DNA of 64,000 nt from Chlorella sorokiniana (taxonomy: Eukaryota; Chlorophyta; Trebouxiophyceae; Chlorellales; Chlorellaceae), in the NCBI GenBank assembly GCA_025917655.1, contig CP084616.1, forward strand, positions 2,031,292 to 2,095,291, written 5' to 3'. A program made the position numbers and the translations under genes. Every line of letters begins with the position of its first letter. Position 1 is the stretch's first letter. The notes beneath the pieces were generated by a model. It had not been told where the DNA came from. It made no database searches and worked only from the letters and a program-made list of their open reading frames with translations. This document shows positions 25,501-40,500 of the stretch, in pieces.

Positions 25501-28500
25501 GTGGAGCCGGCCAACGAGACAGAGCGTCGCATTCGCGACCTGTGGCTCGAGGTGCGCGGTTGCCGCTGTAGGACCTTAGAGTCTTTTCGGTTGCCCTACT
25601 TTGCGGTCCAGTGTGCATCGTTCACTTGGCTCCACCTTGCTCACCTCTCACCATGCCCATCCCTCGCTCCCGCGCCTCTGGCCCCTCGCTGTCAGGTCCT
25701 GGGCCGCAAGGAGCCGGTTTCTTCCATCGCGGATTTCCTCACCGTGGGCGGCACCTCTATGCTGGTCAGTGGGCCTGGCCTGACACATGTGCCTGGCCGG
25801 TTGCTTTCGCTCTGTTTGAAAGAATGCATCGTGGGTTGCTTTCTTGTGCCAGCTGAGTTGGCCGCCTCCCAACGCATGATGTTGCTGGTGTGGAGCTCCC
25901 TTCCAGCCATTCACACTGCCTCAACCACCGCTTGGCCTGCCCCCTTCTCCCTCGCTCCCTCAAACCCCCTCCTGCCGCAGGTCATCCGCCTGGCCAGCGC
26001 CATCCAGATGGCCTTCGGCCTCTCCTCCCCCCTCAACCGCCTGCACGAGCTGTCCACCATCCAGCAGATGGCGGCGTATGTGGCCGAGGTGGCGGCGGAG
26101 GACGCGGGCACTGTTGCGCTCGCGCCGCGGCAGTGGCCGGACGCGCAGCTGCGCCCGCCTCACTGGGTCAAGAGCAGGTGCGTCGAATCCTGTCTTGGGG
26201 CTGGCTGGGGGCTTGAGCTGAAATCTGGCATGCCCGGCTGGCAGATTATATGCATGAGCTGAATCAGCCAAGGGGTTAAGCTGCGCTTGTACAGTTTGGG
26301 TTCCGGCCTGCTGCGGCTGCCTGTCACTCGCAACCATGCAGCTTGGACACATTGTGCCTGCACCGCTCCCGCTCCCCGTGCCGCCACCCGCAGCTCTACG
26401 TCGTGTGCCAGTTTGACCAGACTGGCTCCCTGTACAACGAGCCCCTCCTCATCGACATGCGTGGCTCCGTGGACCTTCCCCGCCTGGATGCCGCCCTGCT
26501 GGCGACTGCGGCTCGCCAGGAGGCGCTGCGCTGCTGCTACACGCAGTCGCCGCAAGGCCTGGCCATCAAGCTGCTGCCGGCGCTGGACTCTGCACCGCTG
26601 CGTGTGGTGGACCTGCGGGGCAAGGTGCCCGCGGATGCAGGGCAGGAGGAGGAACATGTGGCGGCGGAGCTGAAGGCCGACTCCCACCGTGCTTTCGACC
26701 TGCTGTCTGGAGCACCCCTGTGGCGCGGCCTGGTGCTGCGTGTGACAGACAAGCGCGCGCTGGTGCTCTTCACGATGCACCATGCAATCATGGATGGTTG
26801 GTGAGTCTACGGTCTGCTTGTGGCGGGTGGGCCATCAGTATGCATACCTGTGTGCAGCTCCATGCAATGCCTCGCCGGTTGACCAGCCATGCAGCTTCCC
26901 CCTTGAGTAAGTCACTGCTGCTTTTTCTTGACATCCTCGTGCCGCCACTATCGCAACAGCCTCTTTCCTCACTCCACCCTCTCTTGCCTGCCCATGCAGG
27001 TCCATCGGCGTGTTCTTGCGCGACCTCACTGCCATGTACAACCATGACGCATCATGGCCACAGCCGCCCATCGCCTACTCCGACTTTGCGGCCTGGCAGC
27101 GCGACTGGCTTGCCCGGCCCCAGGCCGAGGTGCAGCGCTCCTGGTGGAAGGAGCAGCTGAAGGACGCGCCCTCGTTGCTGCAGCTGCCCGCCGACTTCCA
27201 GCGGCCTTCCGTGCCAACAGGCAAAGGTGGCTCGGTGCATGTGCAGCTGGACGCCGCCACCACGGCCGCGGCAAAGGCCTTTGCCCGCGAGATGGGCTGC
27301 ACTCTCTACTCGCTCTTCCTCAGCGTTTACAGGCAAGCTTGGCATGTTGCCGTGGGATGCCTGGCCTGCCCTGCCAGCGCGATTTAAGCCGCTTTGCGTT
27401 CCCAGCCTTCAACCTGTCGGGTTGAAATTCAACGCAGCAATTTCATCTTTGTTGCTGCCTTCTGTGCTCCCCTGCCCACCGTAGGCTGCTGCTGTGCCGC
27501 CTTTCTGGCGAGGACGGAATCGTGATTGGCACCACCCAGTCCAGCCGCCCAGCCAACACCGAGAACCTGATGGGTTACTTCCTGAATGTGAGGCCCAGGC
27601 TGCGCTGCAAGCTGTGCGGCAGCTCGCAACATTGCATTTCCAGGCCATGCGGCTCACTCGCGCTTCTGCACAGAGCCTGTTCGTCCAAGCGCAAGGACTG
27701 CAAGCACGCGTGCGGCCTGCTGCTGTTGTGCCTCCTTGATGGCCCGCCCGCTGCCCCCTCCTATGCTGGCCCCAGGTGCTGCCGCTGTATGGCAAGGTCT
27801 GGCCCAACGACTCGCTGCGCGAGCTGGTCAAGCGGGAGCTGCAGACGCTTCGGGAGGCAATGGCGCACGGGGAGGTTCCCTTTGACCAGATTGTCGATGC
27901 CTGCGGCGTGCAGCGCAGCCCTGCCCACAACCCGCTGGTGCAGGCGCTGATCACCACGGAGGAGGAGGGTGAGCTTGAGGGCACGCTGTGTGCTCACTGC
28001 CTATCGTTGGGGGATAGTAGTGCTGCTGATTGGCACGTTTTAACAAAATTCATCCCACCAAGACGAACATCTTGACATTGGTGCCCACTGTGTGGCGTTG
28101 CCTGCAGGCTTCCTGCCCGTGCTGGGGCTGGACGGCCTCGAGCCTACCCAGGTAAGTTACTACCACCACGAGGGCTCCAAGATGGACATGAACCTGGCTT
28201 TCTTCCCGCACGGCGACGCATACACCATCGGCATTGGTGAGACGGCTTGAGGCAGCGTGGAGCGGACGGCGCGGGGTGTGCATGGCAGGGCGACCTTGCT
28301 GGGTCACTAGAGCCAAGCCTTTGTTGGCGTTCTTCCCGAGGCACTGTTTAAGCTGACACGCTGCCCCCGGTCGGCTGTGCAGAGTACAACAGCGACCTGT
28401 TCACGCCAGCCACCGCCCAGTCCTTCCTGGATGGCTACGTGGCCCTGCTCACCGAAGGCCTGGCCCAACCGGCCAAGTCAGTGGGGACTCTGCCGCTGCT

Positions 28501-31500
28501 GAGCGCCGCGCAGAAGCGCGAGCTGTTCACCACCCTGGCCTCGGGTGAGTTGCTGGCTGGTTGCGGTGTGAAGCGCTGGCTGGTCGAGTTGTCAGATATG
28601 CATGCCTGCGAAGTACTCCTGCAAAGTGCCCTCAATTAGTTATGGGTCCCATCTGCCCACAGGTGACCTGCGCCCGCATTATGTGCCGGAGGGAGGCGCC
28701 GCGCTCACCATTGAGCGGTTTGAGAGCGTGGCGGCATCAGAGCCCGACCGCCCCTGCCTCATTTTCAACGGTGCCACGCTGAGCTACGGCGAGGTCAATG
28801 CGCGGGCCAATCGCCTGGCTCGCACGCTGGTGAAGCTGGGTGTGAGCAGGGATGTCGGCGTCGGCCTGATGATGGATCGCTCGTTCGAGCTGGTCATCGC
28901 CATGCTGGCAGCCATGAAGGTGGGCCTGCGACTGGCTTGGCTGGCGAGCATCAACAAACCCTGCCGTGGCAGGTCCAGCGTCTTCCAGCGCCTTCCTGCA
29001 TCGACTTGATAGCTCCCTCCCAGCACCCTTGCAGGCTGGCGGCTGCTACGTCCCTCTCGACCCTGACTACCCTGACGATCGCCTGGTGGTCTACATGGAG
29101 GACTCCAAAGCAGCGGTGCTGGTGACTCAGCGCGCACACAACAGCCGGGCGCAGCAGCTGGGCGGCGCCGACGCGGGCTGGAAGGTGGGCAGGCGCAGCG
29201 CTGCCTCATGCACAAAGCACAGGCTGGAGAGCCAGCGAACGTCAAGTTGTGCAAGGCCACCTTGTCACCCATGGGACCCACCCTTTCTGCCCTCCCGTTG
29301 CCGCCAACGCTCCTCAGGTCCTGGTGGCTGAGGATTTCGACTTCAGCAGCGGTGATGCCAGCAACCTGCCGCCGGAGCGCGTCCTGCCCGACTCCCTGGC
29401 CTACGTCATCTTCACCTCAGGCTCCACCGGGCGCCCCAAGGGCGTCATGATCGACCACACCGCACTCATCGACTTCTTGCTGTGAGCGGGCCGGCTTGGT
29501 GTCACCTGCTGACTCTGGCCTGCTCTACGGCTGCCTTGCAGCTTGTTGGCACCGCCATGGTACAGCAGTTGTTTTCCTGGCCATCATCTCCCTTCATCCG
29601 ATAAGATACTGTGCTGCTGCAGCTACAACCTGGACTACTACTCGGTCACCAAGGAGGACACCTGCCTGCTGTCGGTCACCATCAACTTTGATCCACACGT
29701 CATGCAGGTCGGCAATCCTGTCCTTGTTGTCCACATGACATGCGACAGGCACAGATGGCTGCAATGCTGCCGCTGTAATCTTGAGCTGCTTTGCCTTCCA
29801 CGCAGCTGTTCACCGGCCTGATTGTGGGTTCGCGCCTTGTGATCGCTCGCCCCGGCGGCCACGTTGACCCCGAGTACATGGCGGGCCTGCTGGCTGCCTA
29901 TGACGTGTCCTTCTACAACACGGGTGAGTAGCTGCATGCGCCATTGACTGTTCCCCTGCGGGAGGAGTTTTGCAACCAGCAAGGAGTGCTGCGTACCTGA
30001 GTGTGGCCCTGTTTGCCGCAGTGCCTGCGCTGGGCCTGGAGTACTACAAGTGCCCGGCCGCCTCCAAGTGCACGGCCCTGCGCTCAGCCATTTTCTCGGG
30101 CGAGGCGATGCCGCTTGAGCTGGTTGAGCTGATCTACAGGAACGTGCCCAAGCAGGTCACGGTTTACAATGCATATGGTGAGAATTTCAGATGCCAATTA
30201 GGCATGTGCCGCAGTCACCAGCATGAACCGTCCTGGTGGCCTGTGTCAGCCGTTTGCTTTGCGCACGCAAGCTGCACGCATCCATTCCGTTGCACGACTC
30301 CCATCTGCCAACCGTTTTGCTTGCTCATTGTGTCAATCCAGGCCCCACCGAGGCAACCGTCATGGCCACCAACCTCAAGTGCCGAGCGGGCATGAAGCAG
30401 ATGACCATCGGCTACCCTGAGGCCAACATGCACTGCTACATCGTGGACAGGTTCATGCAGCCGGTGCCTGTCGGCGTGCCGGGAGAGCTCCTGCTGAGCG
30501 GGCCCCGCCTGGCGCGCGGCTACATGGGACGCCCAGATCTCACGGCAGACAAGTTCATTCCCAACCCTTGCTACGATGACGTTGCCCCGCTGCTGCCTGA
30601 CCCGCTGCGCAAGTACTTCCAGCTTGCATACCGCACGGGTGAGGGGCAGGCTGCTGGTGGACCTGCGTGTTTCCTCGTCTCTGCTCTGCTGATTGTCCCC
30701 CTTTGTGCATTCCTGTGAGCCGTGTTGCTTCATTGCCATCTTGCAGGCGACCTCTGCCGCTTCAAGGCCAATGGTGAGATCGACTTCCAGGGCCGCATCG
30801 ACAACCAGGTCAAGATCAACGGCGTGCGCATGGAGCTTGGAGAGGTGGAGGTGGCCCTCGGCAGCGCGCCAGGTGGGTGCCACATGTCAGGCGGCCTTGT
30901 TGCAATCCGGTTGCCCTGGCTATAACCAGCGCGGCTAAGGCTTGGTCATGTTGGGTACCAGCCCGGACTTGCGCGCTGATGCCAATGCCTCATCTTGCCA
31001 TGCTGCGCCGACCTCCCCATCCCGGCCCCTCTTCTCTCCGAAACAGGCGTAGCCCAGGCCGTAGCCACTGCCCGCCTGGACCCCGCCATCAACGCCAAGC
31101 GCCTGGTGGGCTACGTGATGCCTGCGTCGGTGGACGTCGCCGCTGTGGTGGCCCACTGCCGCTCCCTGCTGGTCCCCGCCATGGTGCCCTCCGCAATCGT
31201 GGCCCTGGACACTTTCCCTCTCCTGCCTAACGGCAAGGTGTGTCTCTGTGGTGCACCCTGCGGCCAGCTGGGCTGTGGTGGAATGTGTGCATTGTATTGG
31301 CGGCCAACCGTTGCATTGAAGCATTTGTTCACACAGATTGTGTTTCCATGCATGATTGCAGGTCAATGTCAAGGCGCTGCCTGACCCTGCCTTTGACGTC
31401 ACCGAGGAGTATGTGGCGCCTTCCAGCGAGCTGGAAACTCAGCTGCAGGAGGTGTGGACGGAGGTGTTGGGCCTGCCGAAGCCCATCTCCGTCACGTCCG

Positions 31501-34500
31501 ACTTCTTCATGTCGGGCGGCACCTCCCTCCAGGTGGGCTGGGCAGCTGATTGGCACCCAAACTGGGGACATACCATGCATGGGCTTGGGGTGTCCTTGTG
31601 GAGCTGTTGCTGCCTGTGTCTGGCTCCCTTTACTTCCAGTTGCCAGCACTATAAAGAGATGCCGTGGGGCGCATCCCTTTATTGGAACCCCCCCCAAACG
31701 GTCTCCCCCTGCCGCCGCTGGCACCGCAGGTCTTCCGTGTGGTGGCGGATATGCAGAAACGCGCCGGCGGGGTGCTGCCCACACTGCCGCCCACCCTTAT
31801 TCACACACACCGCACCATCCGTGCCACCGCCTCAGCCATCCAAGCCCTCCTCTCGACCCAGGGCTCTGCAGACCTCTCATCTGCAGCCCTGGGCCTGGGC
31901 AGTGGCGGCGACGGCATTGCCTCCCGTGCCTGGCCCTCTGCGCTGCGCCCTCTGAGCGCCAACCAGGAGCAGATGTGGCTGCTGTTCAAGGCCAGCCCCA
32001 AGTCCTCGGCCTACAACATGCCCCTGGTGGTGACGAGCGAGGGGGCGTGTTCGATGCCGCGCGGCTGCAGGCGGCCCTCAGCTTTGTGGCTGCCCGCCAC
32101 GAGGTGCTCAGGTGAGAGATTTGGACGTTCTCACAGCAGCCCTGCTGCAGGGCAACAGCGCCAGCACGCTGCCATAGTATAGTTCTGCCCAGTTGCGGAT
32201 GCCATGTGGAGCGGATGCTCACAGGTTGCTTGCTTGGTACTGCTTGAGGGCCATCTGCCGTTGAGCTCACCTTGCATTTCAGGTTGCAGCCCGGCAACAC
32301 GCTTCCCTTACGCTCACTGGATTTCGGCTCCCTCGCTCCCTGCCCCCTCCCCTGACCGCAGGATGCATTATGTGGAGGGCCGCGACGGCATTGCTCAGGC
32401 CCACATTGCCCCTGCTGAAGGCTACAAGGTGCCCCTCACCGTGGTCAAGGCTGGCGCAAACGGCGACCTTGCCGCGCGCCTGGCGGCCGCCGCCACCGAG
32501 CCATTTGACCTGGCTGCGGGGCCCCTGCTCCGCGCGCTGCTGCTCCTGAGTGGCCGGTCCGCCTCCACCCTTGCGATCGTGATGCACCACGCTGTGGGCG
32601 ACGCCTGGTCGCAGGTGGGGTTGCAGCTTTAATGTACAGCAACCGGCGTGGACGTGTGTGTAGCTGCCGTCAGGCTCACCACCTACCGTCCCATGTTCTG
32701 TTTTTATGAGTAAGGGTAGCTGCCCTGGGCTTCCAGCTGCCAGGCCTCCCGCTCCCGTTTGGGCCGACTATCGCCGCCCTGCTGCTTGCACCAACGCCTG
32801 CAGGGCATCTTCCTGCGCGAGCTGGCCGCCGCCTACAACGCCTCTGCCCAGCGTGGCTCCCCTGCGCCTGCGCTGCCGCCGCTGGACCTGCAATACAGCG
32901 ACTATGCCGCTTGGCAGCAGGAGCAGCTGGCCGGCCCCGTTGCCGCCAACGCGCGGGCGTACTGGGTCAAGACCCTGGCCGGAGCGCCGTCCCTGCTGCA
33001 GCTCCCCACGCTGTGTGCTCGCCCAGCGGCGCCCACCTATGCCTGCGGCTCGGTGACCGTGCAGATTGAGCCGTCAATCATGGCCAAGCTGGGCAGCACG
33101 GCGCACGGGCTGGGGGTCAACACCCAGGCCCTGCTGCTGGCCTGCCTTCAGGTGAGGGGCTGCCGCGGAGTGCAGCGGCCCGCGCACCGCCTCATGGCTA
33201 TCCCTACGGCTTCATGCCTGCCACTGACTCTCAGCCTCCCATACCCGGAACCCGAACCATATCTCCCTCCTTCCCGCCGATCCCCTGCCTTTGCCCTTGC
33301 AGGCCGTGCTGTGCCGCTACAGCGGGCAGGAGGAGGTGGTGGTGGGCGTGCCCGTGGCCGGCCGCGACCGCCCGAGACGCACCCCATCATCGGCTACTTC
33401 ATCAACTCCCTGCCCATCCGCGGCGGCCTGGGCGACACAAGCAGCGAGGCGGAGGGTCCCACGCTGGCAGCCATGGCGCGTGCCGCGTCCCAGGCTCTCA
33501 CCGAGGCCCTGGCACACGCGCTGCTGCCGCTCGCCCAGCTCGCGGCGGCGGTGCGGGCCGAGCGCTTCCCAGGCGCGAACCCCGTCTTTCAGGTGGGATG
33601 GGTTGTTCTGTGGCAGGGGGTGCGTATACTTCGCCAGGCGGCTGCTGCACGGTGGCTGTATCAGTGCTGTATGACGGCTTGTCACTTGTCTGCTGCACAT
33701 CGGCAGCAGCAGCGCCCCCTCACCGCTAAGCTGTCCCCTGCTTTCCCATGCAACACATGCTCGATAGCCTGCTACGAGAGCTGCTCTCAGCAGCCTCGCA
33801 CTGTTGCCGCCGCTCAACCGCCCGCCTGAGCATGCTTGCCGGCCTGCTGCTGCCCTGGCTTCTTGTGCCGCAGGTTTTGTTGCAGTACCTGCCTGACGCC
33901 GACAGCCTGAGCCTTGAAATGGCGGGCGCGGGCAGGGTGTCCCTGGTCACCGCCCCGCCGGCGCCGGCCAAGGCCAAGATGGACTTGCTGTTCAACATTG
34001 GCGGCGACGGCCTGATGAGGGTTGAGTACATGGAAGAGCTGTATGATGCCAGCATGGTGCGCCGCCTCGCTGGCGCTTACCTGGCGCTGCTGGCGGCCGC
34101 GGCGGCTACGCCCTACACCCCCGCCGCCGACGTGGACCTGGCCACCCCGGAGGACGCACAGCTGCTGGCCAGCTTTGTGCCTGGGGACATGCACCCAGAG
34201 TACCTGTCGGCGCCGCTGGCAGTGCACATGATTGAGGATGTGGCGGCGGCGCACCCCGACCGCGTGGCGCTGGAGTATGAGGGCAAGCCAATGACTTACG
34301 GCGAGGTGATGGGCACAGGCGCTGACCTGCTTGCTTCAACTTGGGGGAGGGAGAGCAGATGGCTTCTGGCCAAACTTCGGCGCTTTGGCCTCCCAGACAA
34401 GGCCTGCTCCGTTTGCTTCAAGTGTTGCATTTGCCTGAGCAGTTGGCCCCCTGCCCCCTTCCGGCCTGCCCCTCTGTGCAGCTCAACGCGCTGGCCAACC

Positions 34501-37500
34501 GCCTGGCTCACCAGCTGGTGGACCGAGGCATTTGCCACAACGTGGTGGTGGGCATCATGCTGGAGCGCTCCTTTGAGCTCATCATCGCCATCCTGGCCAC
34601 CCTCAAGGTGCGAATGAACCCAAGTAGCAGCCTGAAAGTGCGGAGCGCACCATGTGGTTTTAGTCCAAGGCCTCTGTATTTCAATCGCCTGGCTGGCCTC
34701 TCTCTGCCCTGGAGTCCAGGGCAAGCTTCGAGCCAAGCCCTGATGCGACCGCGCCGCTGCAGAGGAACTCAAGCCACGGCACATGCTTCACCGCCCCTAC
34801 TCTTGCGCTGCTGCAGGCCGGCGGCGCCTACCTGCCCCTGGACCCCGCCTATCCCGGTGATCGCCTCTCCGTCTACACTGAGGACGCCGCCGTCGCGCTG
34901 ATGCTGACAAGCGGCGATTTGGCGCCGCGCGCCACCGCGCTGCTTGCTGCCGGCGGCAGGGCGGACACCCCTACTTTACTGGTGGATGCCGAGGCAGCAG
35001 CGTCCGACCCTGGCAACTTGCCGCGTAGCAGGGTGCAGCCAGACGATGCATGTTACGTCATATTCACGTCTGGGTCCACTGGGCGCCCCAAGGCGCGCAG
35101 CAGCTCCACGGCGGCCTGCGTGACCTCATGCTGTTCATGGTGGACTACTACAAGATCGGTGAGTGTCACCGCAACAACGGGACAGCTGTTGCATCAGTGC
35201 GTGGGTTTGCTTCCCTCTACATGTCTGCTGTGTGTCGTTGCCGGCAGGTGGCTGTGCTGTTGGAACCTTGCCGCGCAGCAACCATTTGCGCTGTTGATGC
35301 TGCGCAACCAGCCTTATGTAGCTATGTGTCCTTGCCCTCCCCTGGCAGGCCCGGATGACGTGGTGCTGCTCACCAACACCATCTGCTTCGATGCACACGT
35401 TACCCAGGTGCCCTTTTGCCTCCGCACCGGATGGCGTCATGCATTGTGCTATTGTGTGTCCAGTCGGTTCTTGTTGCAGCTAGCAGTATTGGCGTCCGAT
35501 ACTTGCAGCGCAGCTTGTGGGTGCAACGTTGCCGCGTGTTGAACTCGGTTTGCCGCTTCCCGGCGCAGGTGTTCCCGCCGCTGGTGGTAGGTGCCAAGCT
35601 GGTGATTGCCTCTCCGAGGGGCCACCTGGACCCCGACTACATGGCCGACCTGATCTGCAGCAGCGCAGCCACTAACCTTGGCGCCATGGTGCCTACGCTG
35701 ATGAGGGAGTGGGTGGCTGCACTGGGCGACCGCCGTCCGGAGGCCATGCGCACGTGGGGCCTTGGCGGCGAGAACGTGAGCCTGGCTGATGTGGCGCTCA
35801 TGCAGAAAATGTTCCCCAACCTGCGGGGCCCGATCAACAGCTATGGTGAGTTTCTCAGTGTGGTTGGGGGGCTGCGTTGGGCTGCCAGGGGGCTCGGGCT
35901 AGCATCACAGGCTGAGGGGTCAGCCAGCCACATGTGATGTTTGGACTGATGATCCGCGGGGGTGCATTGAGTTGGCAATTTCATTTGGCATGTCTCATGG
36001 CGGAAAGCCTCAGATCGAGATTATGAGCAACTTTGGCGTGTTGGTTACTGCAGGCCCAACCGAGGTCACGGTCCTGACGGTGAACCACACTTTTGAGCCG
36101 GGGGCTAACGTGCACATGCTGGGCCGGCCAGACCACAATGTGCACGCGTATGTGGTGGACGCCAAGCTGCGCCAGGTGCCTGTCGGCGTGCCCGGCGAGC
36201 TGCTGCTGAGCGGTCCCCGCATGGGGCGCGGCTACATCGGCCGCCCGGACATCACGGCTGAGAAGTTCATTCAGGTGGGGGACCAGCCGGGACAGGCGCG
36301 GGCGCCCTGGAGCAGAAACACTGCACAACTGGCATAGCATGCCCCCTTGCACAACCTCTGATCGCTACTTCTATCCACTCGCCTGCAGAACCCATGTTAC
36401 CGCCAGTACATCGACAGCGTACCGCCAGCGCTGCAGCCGCACTTCCGCCTGGCGTACCGCACTGGTGAGAACAACAACATAGCGCCATGTCTGGCCTGGG
36501 GTTGTAGGAAACATTTCAGCTGTGCGCGCTGGGGTTACTGGCTTTAACGCGGATGCCTGCCCCACTGCTGCAGGTGACTTGGTGCGCTGGCGCCCGACGG
36601 CAACCTGGACTTCCTGGGGCGCATCGACCGGCAGGTCAAGGTCAACGGCGTGCGCATCGAGCTGGGCGAGGTGGAAATGACAATGGGCTCCTTTGCAGGC
36701 ACGGCCGACAGGCGCATTACGCACCTGCATGTTTCATGCTGCGCTCAGTTTGGCAGGGTTGCCTTGCTTCTTGCAAGGGGACATGTTTCATTGTTCAGGC
36801 TGTCGCTTCCAGGGGCGCCTTGCTGCTGAAGCTGCCGTGCTTCCCCCGCCTCAAGAGGCGGGTTGCAGCACAACGGCCATGTGCATCCCCAGACCTTGGC
36901 TGTGTATGCATTTGCGACGTCATGTGCTCCGTCTCCGCCCTTCCTTCCCGTCTGCAGGCGTCACCCAGGCTGTGGCCGCCACCGCCACTGACGCGGCCGG
37001 CGCCAAGCGCCTGGTGGGCTATGTGGCGCCCGCCTTCGTGGACGTCGCCGCCCTGCTTGCCCATTGCCGTGCCCTGCTGGTCCCCGCCATGGTCCCCTCG
37101 GCAATCGTGGCCCTGGACAGCTTCCCGCTGCTGCCCAACGGCAAGGTGGACCAGAAGAGCCTGCCGCCTCCAGATTTCGGGCCTGGCGCGGTGGAGGAGT
37201 ACGTGGCGCCCAGCACAGAGCTGCAGGCGCAGCTGCAGGCGATCTGGATGAAGGTGCGGGGCTTGGCTGGAATGGCTTGCCTTTGCTTGATTCACGCATT
37301 AAGCACGCATTTAGCACGCCTAGTAGAGTGCTGCAGCAGCAGTGCAGCTTGTGTGTGCGCATCGAGCCGATCAGGCTGTCAGCAATGCTGCCGCCTCCCA
37401 TCATTGCGGCGATGCAGACTCTGGGCCTGCCTGCCGAGGAGCCCCTCTCCGTGGAGGCCGACTTCTTCGCTGCGGGCGGCACGTCCCTCCAGGTGGGCGC

Positions 37501-40500
37501 CGTGGGCCTGCTTCCTGCAGTTTTCAGTCTGGGGTCACCACACACCCAGACAAACCCCCTTCAATGATCAGCCGCTTGCGTAGTTGCGATTACAATGCGG
37601 CACAACCTGCTGTGAAGTGCAGCACGCATTTTGCTGGGAATCCAGTCTGTTCGCTGAGCGTGTGCTTGTTCTCCTCGTTTATGTCACCCTGCCCGCAGGT
37701 CTTCCGGGTCCAAGCCGCCATGCAGGCAGCCCTGGGCGTGGCCGTGCCCGCCACCCTCATCCACACTGCACGCACCATCGCCGCCACCGCCGCGGAGCTT
37801 GAGAAGCTGCAGGGCGGTGGCGATGGCAGCGGCGGCGCGGCGCCGCTGCCCCCGGTGGTGGCGACGGCGTGGCCCGACACGCTGCGCCCGCTGAGCGCCA
37901 ACCAAGAGCAGATGTGGGTGCTGTACAAGAGCGGCGGGCAGACCAGCGCGTACAACATCCCCCTGGGCCTCACCCTGGAGGGCCTGGGCGGCGTCGACAT
38001 GGCGGCGCTGCAGCGCGCTGGATGCCCTGGCTCAGAGGCACGAGACGCTCAGGTGCGGCGGTTGGGCTGTGACGCTTCCATCGCCTGGCGTGTGCGGTCT
38101 TCCTGCCGTCAGGCGCCGCGTCCCCAGTCAGGCTGCTGCCTGTGCCTCGTTCTCGCCACGCTTATTTCCATCCTGCAAATATTTACAGTGTGTTAGCTCA
38201 GCGTTCCTATTGGCAAGAGCTGCTTTAAACGGCCCTGCCCAGCCCTCACTGCCAGCCACGAGCTCATCCGCCTGCCCGGCCACGTCGTTGCAGGATGCGG
38301 TTTGACGAGCAGGCGGATGGGTCTGTGGTGGGCGTAGTGACATCGCCAGAGGCCGCCTCCATCCCGCTGTCCGTCAGCAAGGCGGGCTCCCAGACGCGCT
38401 GTCAGAGGCGGTGCAAGCAGAGGCGCGCACACCGTTTGACCTGCAGCAAGCGCCGCTGGTGCGAGCGCGGCTGGTGCGCGGCCCGGGTGGAGACGACGGC
38501 GTGCTGGTGCTGACGCTGCACCACAGCGTGGGCGACGGCTGGTCCATGGACCTCCTGCTGGGAGAGCTGCAGCAGGCGTATGCTGCAGCTGTTGCAGCCA
38601 ACGGCAACAGCTCCGCGACCGCCCTGCTGCCGGCGCTGCCGCTGCAGTACGCCGACTTTGCGGCGTGGCAGAAGGAGCAGCTGGGCAGCGACGCGGCTGC
38701 CCGCCAGCGTGCCTGGTGGCGCAAATCGCTGGGCGGTGCGCCGCAGGTGCTGCAGCTGCCCTGGGATCGCCAGCGCCCTGACCAGCCCAGCTTTAAGGGC
38801 GGTAACTACCGGCTGGTCCTGGAGCCGGGCCTCATGGCGCGCCTGGCAGCGCTGGCAGGCAGCCTTGGCGTCAACATGCAGGCGGTGCTGCTGGCTGGCC
38901 TCAAGGTCAGTTGGCGTCACGAGCTGATTTGGTGTTCGCCGCCAACAACAGTTGCTGCGGTGCCGCGCCACGCCCTGTTGCCTGACCTGCTTCTGCAGCT
39001 TGGCTGCGTGCTCCATTCCACTTGAAGCTAAAAACACCCTCCCTGCCGAGCCAGCGCAGGCTGTGCTGGGGCGCTACAGCGCGCAGGAAGACGTTGTTGT
39101 GGGCGTGCCCACCGCTGGCCGCGACCTGCCGGAGACGCAGGTGAGCAGCAGAGCAGAGTTTGGGTTTCTTGAGGAGGGGCGCGCTTGCAATGAAGCGTCT
39201 TAGTTCATTTTCCTGTGGCGAGGTCCCTGATCCGCTCAATGTTGAGCACGATGTCTCCACCCGCAGCCGCTCATCGGCTACTTCATCAACACCACGGCGG
39301 TGCGCACCGTGCTGGAGGCCGACGACACCTTTGCTGCGCTGGCCAAGCGCGTGTCGGCGGGCGTGCTGGCAGCGCTCGATCGCAACCTGCTGCCCTTCTC
39401 CGAAGTGAGTGCAGGCAATGTGGCCATGTTTGGCCCTGCTGTGGCAGCGGCACCTCCTTTGCTGCGATCCGCATGTCGCACGCGGGCTCGGTGCCCTGCC
39501 CCGACCTCCGCGGCGGCATGCATTCACAAAGCGCTTTCATGTGTGGTCTGCCTTGTGCAGGTGGTGTCTGCGGTTGGCGCGCCGCGCTCGCCAGGCGTCA
39601 ACCCTATCTTCCAGGTCAGGCGCCAGCATGCGATTCGTGGGGTACATGAGGTGCCAGCTTGTAGTGCATTGCAAAAGATCTGCCAGGGTCTTGCGCTCAC
39701 AGCCAGGACCGCACGCCATGCTTTAACCTCCGGGTGTTGCTCGCTGTGGACTTGCTTGGACGCACTGGGAGAGCATCCTGGACCCCACTGGGAGAGCTTC
39801 CTTCGTTGCCCATCCCCCAACTTCGCCGGCAGGTCATGTTCCAGTACCTGCCAGACAGCCGCGCCTTTGCGGCCTCCTTTGGCGACGCCCAGTGCGGGCT
39901 CTACGACATGCCGGGCCTGGGCCAGGCCAAGGTGAGCCTGCAGCTGTCGGGCAGGCGGCACTGCGCCAGCTCGGTGCTCAGCCCAGGCGTGCACACGCAC
40001 AGGGGTGCAGTGCCGACCCCATTGACGCTGCTGGGATGCTCCCCGCCCTCATGCAGGTGGACATTGCCGTGATCGTCAACGGCGAGGGGCGCGTGGTGGT
40101 GGACTACATGGCGGAGCTGTTTGACGAGCCCACCATCGCCCGCATCTTCGACTCCTTCTCCTCCCTGCTGGCCTCCATGGCCGCCGCCCCGACGCGCCTG
40201 TTGCCTCCGCAGACCTCTTCCCTGCCGGCGGCCTTCGCCAGCTGCTCTCTGACCTGGCGCCTGGCGAGGCACGGCCAGACCACCTGACATCGCCATTCGT
40301 CCACGCCGCATTTGAGGCGCACGCGGCCGCGGAGCCAGACCGGCCCTGCCTGGTGTTCGAGGGCACGGTTGTGACCTATGGCGAGGCAAACGCACGGGCC
40401 AACCGCCTGGCGCATGCGCTCGCCGCAGCGGGCGCGTCCAAGGGCACGCCCATTGGCATCATGCTGGACCGCTCGCCGGAGCTGCTCATCGCCATGCTGG